Assembly: GCF_964059175.1 (NCBI RefSeq)
Contig: NZ_OZ060418.1
Span: 124,001-188,000 of the forward strand
DNA length: 64,000 nt
DNA from: Buchnera aphidicola (Brachycaudus tragopogonis)
Lineage (GTDB): Bacteria > Pseudomonadota > Gammaproteobacteria > Enterobacterales > Enterobacteriaceae
Direction: 5' to 3'
Position numbers and translations under genes: made by a program. Each line of letters opens with the position of its first letter. Position 1 is the first letter of the stretch. The notes beneath the pieces were generated by a model. It searched no databases. It was not told the DNA's origin and saw only the letters and a list, made by a program, of their open reading frames with translations. This document shows, piece after piece, positions 61,431 through 64,000 of the stretch.

Positions 61431-62504
61431 ATGAATAATTCTATTTTTAATAAATTACAATTTTTACGAAATCGTTATCAAGAAATTGAAATCATGCTCA
61501 CTCAAAAAAATATTATATCAAATCGCGAACGTTTAAAAACTTTATCTCAAGAATATTTAAAACTTGCTGAAATTATTAAATATTTTATCCAGTGGGAACA
61601 AGTAGAAGTTGATATTAAAAATATTAATTCTTTATTTGAAGATGTAGAAATGCAAGATATGGCAGCAGAAGAACTATTTTTATTTAAAGAAAAAAAGAAA
61701 ATATTAGAAGATAAAATTCATAAATTGTTGCTACCTGAAGATCCTAATGATAAAAATAGTTGTTTTATTGAGATTAGAGCTGCGACAGGTGGAGATGAAT
61801 CTTCTATTTTTGCTGGTGAATTGTTTAGAATGTATACACGATATGCTGAATCTTATTCATGGAAAATAGAAATTATGAGTGTTAGTGAAAGTGAAAAAGG
61901 AGGTTTTAAAGAAATTATTGCAAAAATTACGGGGAAAGGTGCATGTGGTCGTTTAAAGTTTGAATCTGGTGGTCATCGTGTACAAAGAGTCCCAGAAACA
62001 GAATCGCAAGGAAGGGTTCATACATCAACTTGTACTGTTGCTGTTATGCCTGTCACTCCCAAAGCAGAAAAAGAAGAAATTAATATTTCAGATTTAAAAA
62101 TAGATACTTTTCGTTCTTCTGGTGCTGGAGGACAACATGTTAATACTACTGATTCTGCAATTCGAATTACTCACATTCCTACTGGAAATGTAGTAGAATG
62201 TCAAGATGAACGATCACAACATAAAAATAAAGCAAAAGCATTATCTATTTTATCAGCTCGTGTTTATGCTGCTAAATTAGAAAAAAATCATGAAGAAAAT
62301 TCTTCTATGAGACGTATTTTATTAGGTAGTGGTGAACGTTCTGATAGAAATAGAACATATAATTTTCCTCAGAATAGAATTACAGATCATAGAATTAATC
62401 TTACTATATATAAACTGGATGAAGTATTACAAGGAAAATTAGATTTTCTAATTGAACCAATAATTCAAGAACATCAAGCAGATATGCTTTCTTCTTTATC
62501 TTAA
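61431..62504 (+). CDS. prfA: Peptide chain release factor 1
   Basis: Recognises UAA and UAG; 357 residues (E. coli 360). The GGQ motif is in [17 protein letters not shown], the PxT stop-codon motif is PET in [14 protein letters not shown], and [14 protein letters not shown] follows. The N-terminal domain is lysine-drifted but complete. prmC, whose product methylates the GGQ glutamine, begins 9 bases downstream, as in E. coli. The gene is divergent from ispE. Confidence 0.98.
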   Translation: MNNSIFNKLQFLRNRYQEIEIMLTQKNIISNRERLKTLSQEYLKLAEIIKYFIQWEQVEVDIKNINSLFEDVEMQDMAAEELFLFKEKKKILEDKIHKLLLPEDPNDKNSCFIEIRAATGGDESSIFAGELFRMYTRYAESYSWKIEIMSVSESEKGGFKEIIAKITGKGACGRLKFESGGHRVQRVPETESQGRVHTSTCTVAVMPVTPKAEKEEINISDLKIDTFRSSGAGGQHVNTTDSAIRITHIPTGNVVECQDERSQHKNKAKALSILSARVYAAKLEKNHEENSSMRRILLGSGERSDRNRTYNFPQNRITDHRINLTIYKLDEVLQGKLDFLIEPIIQEHQADMLSSLS

Positions 62505-62513
62505 TTAAAAAAT

Positions 62514-63347
62514 ATGAATATTTTAAAGTGGTTAAAAAAATCTATTAAGATTTTATCTTATGTTGATAATCCTAAATACGAAGCTGAATTTTTATTAAGC
62601 TATGTTTCGAAACATAATCGTAGTTTTATTATAACTTCTGATACAATTAAACTGACTCAAAAACAATATCAATATTTAAATTATTTAGTTTATCGTAGAT
62701 CTTTAGGAGAGCCTATAGCTTATATAATAGGAGAAAAAGAATTTTGGTCTTTGTCTTTATGTGTTTCATATGATACTCTTATTCCAAGGCCTGATACAGA
62801 AATTTTAGTAGAACAAGTGTTATTTAAAATTCAAAGTAAATTTACTTTAATTCTTGATTTAGGTACTGGATGTGGAGCTATTTCCCTGGCTTTAGCGAAA
62901 TCTTGTTCTCATTGTCACGTTATTGGTGTTGATAAATCAAAAAAAGCTCTTGATATCGCTCGCATTAATGCATGTAAATTAAATATAAAAAATGTTTCTT
63001 TTTTATTTAGTAATTGGTTTTCGCATATAAACGAAAAATTTGATATTATTGTAAGTAATCCACCATATGTTAGTAAAAAAGAAATTAAGTTTTTTAAAAA
63101 AGATATTTTTTTTGAACCATTTAATGCTCTTATATCAGATAAAAATGGACTTTTAGATATTGAATATATTATAAAACAAGCAAAAAAATATTTATTTATT
63201 GGAGGATGGTTGTTAATCGAGCATGGATGGCAACAAAAAATAAAAGTACAATCTTTATTTAAGCAATATAATTTTTTTGAAGTGCAATCTTATAAAGATT
63301 ATGGAGGTAATGATCGTGTGACGATTGGAAAAAAATATAATGAATAA
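62514..63347 (+). CDS. prmC: Release factor glutamine methyltransferase
   Basis: Methylates the GGQ glutamine of RF1 and RF2 using SAM; 277 residues, as in E. coli. LDLGTGCGAISLALAK is the SAM motif and SNPPYVSKKE is the catalytic NPPY. An N-terminal five-helix RF-binding domain (about 1-80) has RRSLGEPIAYIIGEKEFW. It forms a pair with prfA. A 159-base AT-rich gap follows before sirB1, where E. coli has sirB2. Confidence 0.97.
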   Translation: MNILKWLKKSIKILSYVDNPKYEAEFLLSYVSKHNRSFIITSDTIKLTQKQYQYLNYLVYRRSLGEPIAYIIGEKEFWSLSLCVSYDTLIPRPDTEILVEQVLFKIQSKFTLILDLGTGCGAISLALAKSCSHCHVIGVDKSKKALDIARINACKLNIKNVSFLFSNWFSHINEKFDIIVSNPPYVSKKEIKFFKKDIFFEPFNALISDKNGLLDIEYIIKQAKKYLFIGGWLLIEHGWQQKIKVQSLFKQYNFFEVQSYKDYGGNDRVTIGKKYNE

Positions 63348-63506
63348 AAATTAATTGCTTTTTTAAAAAAAAGTTTTTAAAAATATGTTGTATTAACAAC
63401 AATAAAAAATGTTATATTTTAATATCAATTGTATATTGATCATATAATTATACTTATTGTTAATTAAATTTTTAATTATTTAAAAAATATTAATATTGCT
63501 AATAAT

Positions 63507-64000
63507 ATGAAAGTTTCTTCTAATATTGACTTTTCTACATTATCACTTTTTGAATCTATGATTAAAGCTTCTCAAGTCATTCGAGAAGATTTTCCTACAA
63601 TTTTTGTTCGATCTGAATTAAAACATAGAATACAAGAAGCTAAATCTTACGTATCATCTGAATATGAACCAAATCGAAAATTAGAAAAATTACTAGAGTT
63701 GTTTTATGTTCATTGGAATTTTGGTGGTGCAAGTGGCATTTATCAAGTTTCAGATACATTATGGATTGATAACGTATTGAAAACACGTAAAGGTACTGCA
63801 GTGTCCTTAGGAATTTTATTCCTGCATATTGCTCAAGAATTAAAATTACCATTGAATCCTGTTATATTTCCTACACAGCTTATTTTAAGAGCTGATTGGA
63901 TTAATAAAAAAAAATGGTTAATTAATCCTTTTAATGGAGATATATTAGATCAGCATACATTAGAAGTGTGGCTAAAAGGTAATATCAGTCCAACAGCAGA
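63507..64000 (+). CDS. sirB1: SirB1 family protein (YchA), 3' end outside window
   Basis: The frame opens at ATG 63507 and is still open at the window end, giving 164 complete codons (E. coli YchA 269 residues). WNFGGASGIYQVSDTLWIDNVL, RKGTAVSLGILFLHIA, PVIFPTQLILR, WLINPFNGD and VWLKGNISP match the transglutaminase-like N-terminal domain; the missing part would be the TPR-like tail. The molecular function is not established. Its position after prfA-prmC is the E. coli order minus sirB2. Confidence 0.93.
   Translation, partial: MKVSSNIDFSTLSLFESMIKASQVIREDFPTIFVRSELKHRIQEAKSYVSSEYEPNRKLEKLLELFYVHWNFGGASGIYQVSDTLWIDNVLKTRKGTAVSLGILFLHIAQELKLPLNPVIFPTQLILRADWINKKKWLINPFNGDILDQHTLEVWLKGNISPTA

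Overview
The window is about 64 kb of chromosome from an obligate insect endosymbiont. It is almost certainly Buchnera aphidicola, the aphid symbiont. The base composition is very A+T rich (roughly three quarters or more by eye). Nearly every protein aligns end to end with an Escherichia coli orthologue, but lysine, asparagine, isoleucine and phenylalanine replace many residues. Gene order is a pruned enterobacterial order. I found no tRNA, rRNA, insertion sequence, prophage, CRISPR array or restriction system. Gene names rest on recalled E. coli sequences, because no search could be run.

Layout. 1-4441: 3' end of nth, then priA, tyrS and sufA (minus). 4607-10393: ydiK, aroH, thrS-infC-rpmI-rplT. 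10602-14310: pheS-pheT-ihfA. 14364-16928: queA-tgt-yajC, with secDF absent. 16943-19928: glyS and glyQ (minus). 20115-22994: folE, nfo, rplY, yabI (minus). 23194-26719: surA, rsmA, apaH, folA (minus), a shortened E. coli surA-pdxA-rsmA-apaG-apaH-folA block. 26807-37409 (minus): ribF-ileS-lspA-ispH-dapB-carA-carB, with fkpB missing. 37578-41068: rpsT (plus), then dnaK-dnaJ (minus) with a sigma-32 type promoter. 41419-56368: the complete nuoA-N operon for respiratory complex I. 56406-59314: alx, folC, cvpA. 59374-61226 (minus): prs and ispE. 61431-64000: prfA, prmC and the 5' part of sirB1.

The genes serve translation (six aminoacyl-tRNA synthetases, IF3, RF1 and its methylase, five ribosomal proteins, tRNA/rRNA modification), NADH oxidation and proton pumping, and nutrients relevant to the host (aromatic amino acids, lysine, carbamoyl phosphate for arginine and pyrimidines, folate, FMN/FAD). 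Further genes cover isoprenoid synthesis, envelope maintenance and minimal DNA repair.

I found no new multi-gene system. The interesting signals are signs of molecular erosion inside retained genes. PriA has lost every helicase/ATPase motif but keeps all eight zinc cysteines. ThrRS and PheRS have lost their proofreading residues, while IleRS keeps them. nuoE and cvpA are each out of frame at a homopolymer of exactly ten bases, suggesting rescue by polymerase slippage. Some regulatory elements resist the A+T drift: a GC-rich hairpin between dnaK and dnaJ, a near-consensus heat-shock promoter, a terminator before pheS, the AUU start of infC, and UUG starts of carA and rpsT.
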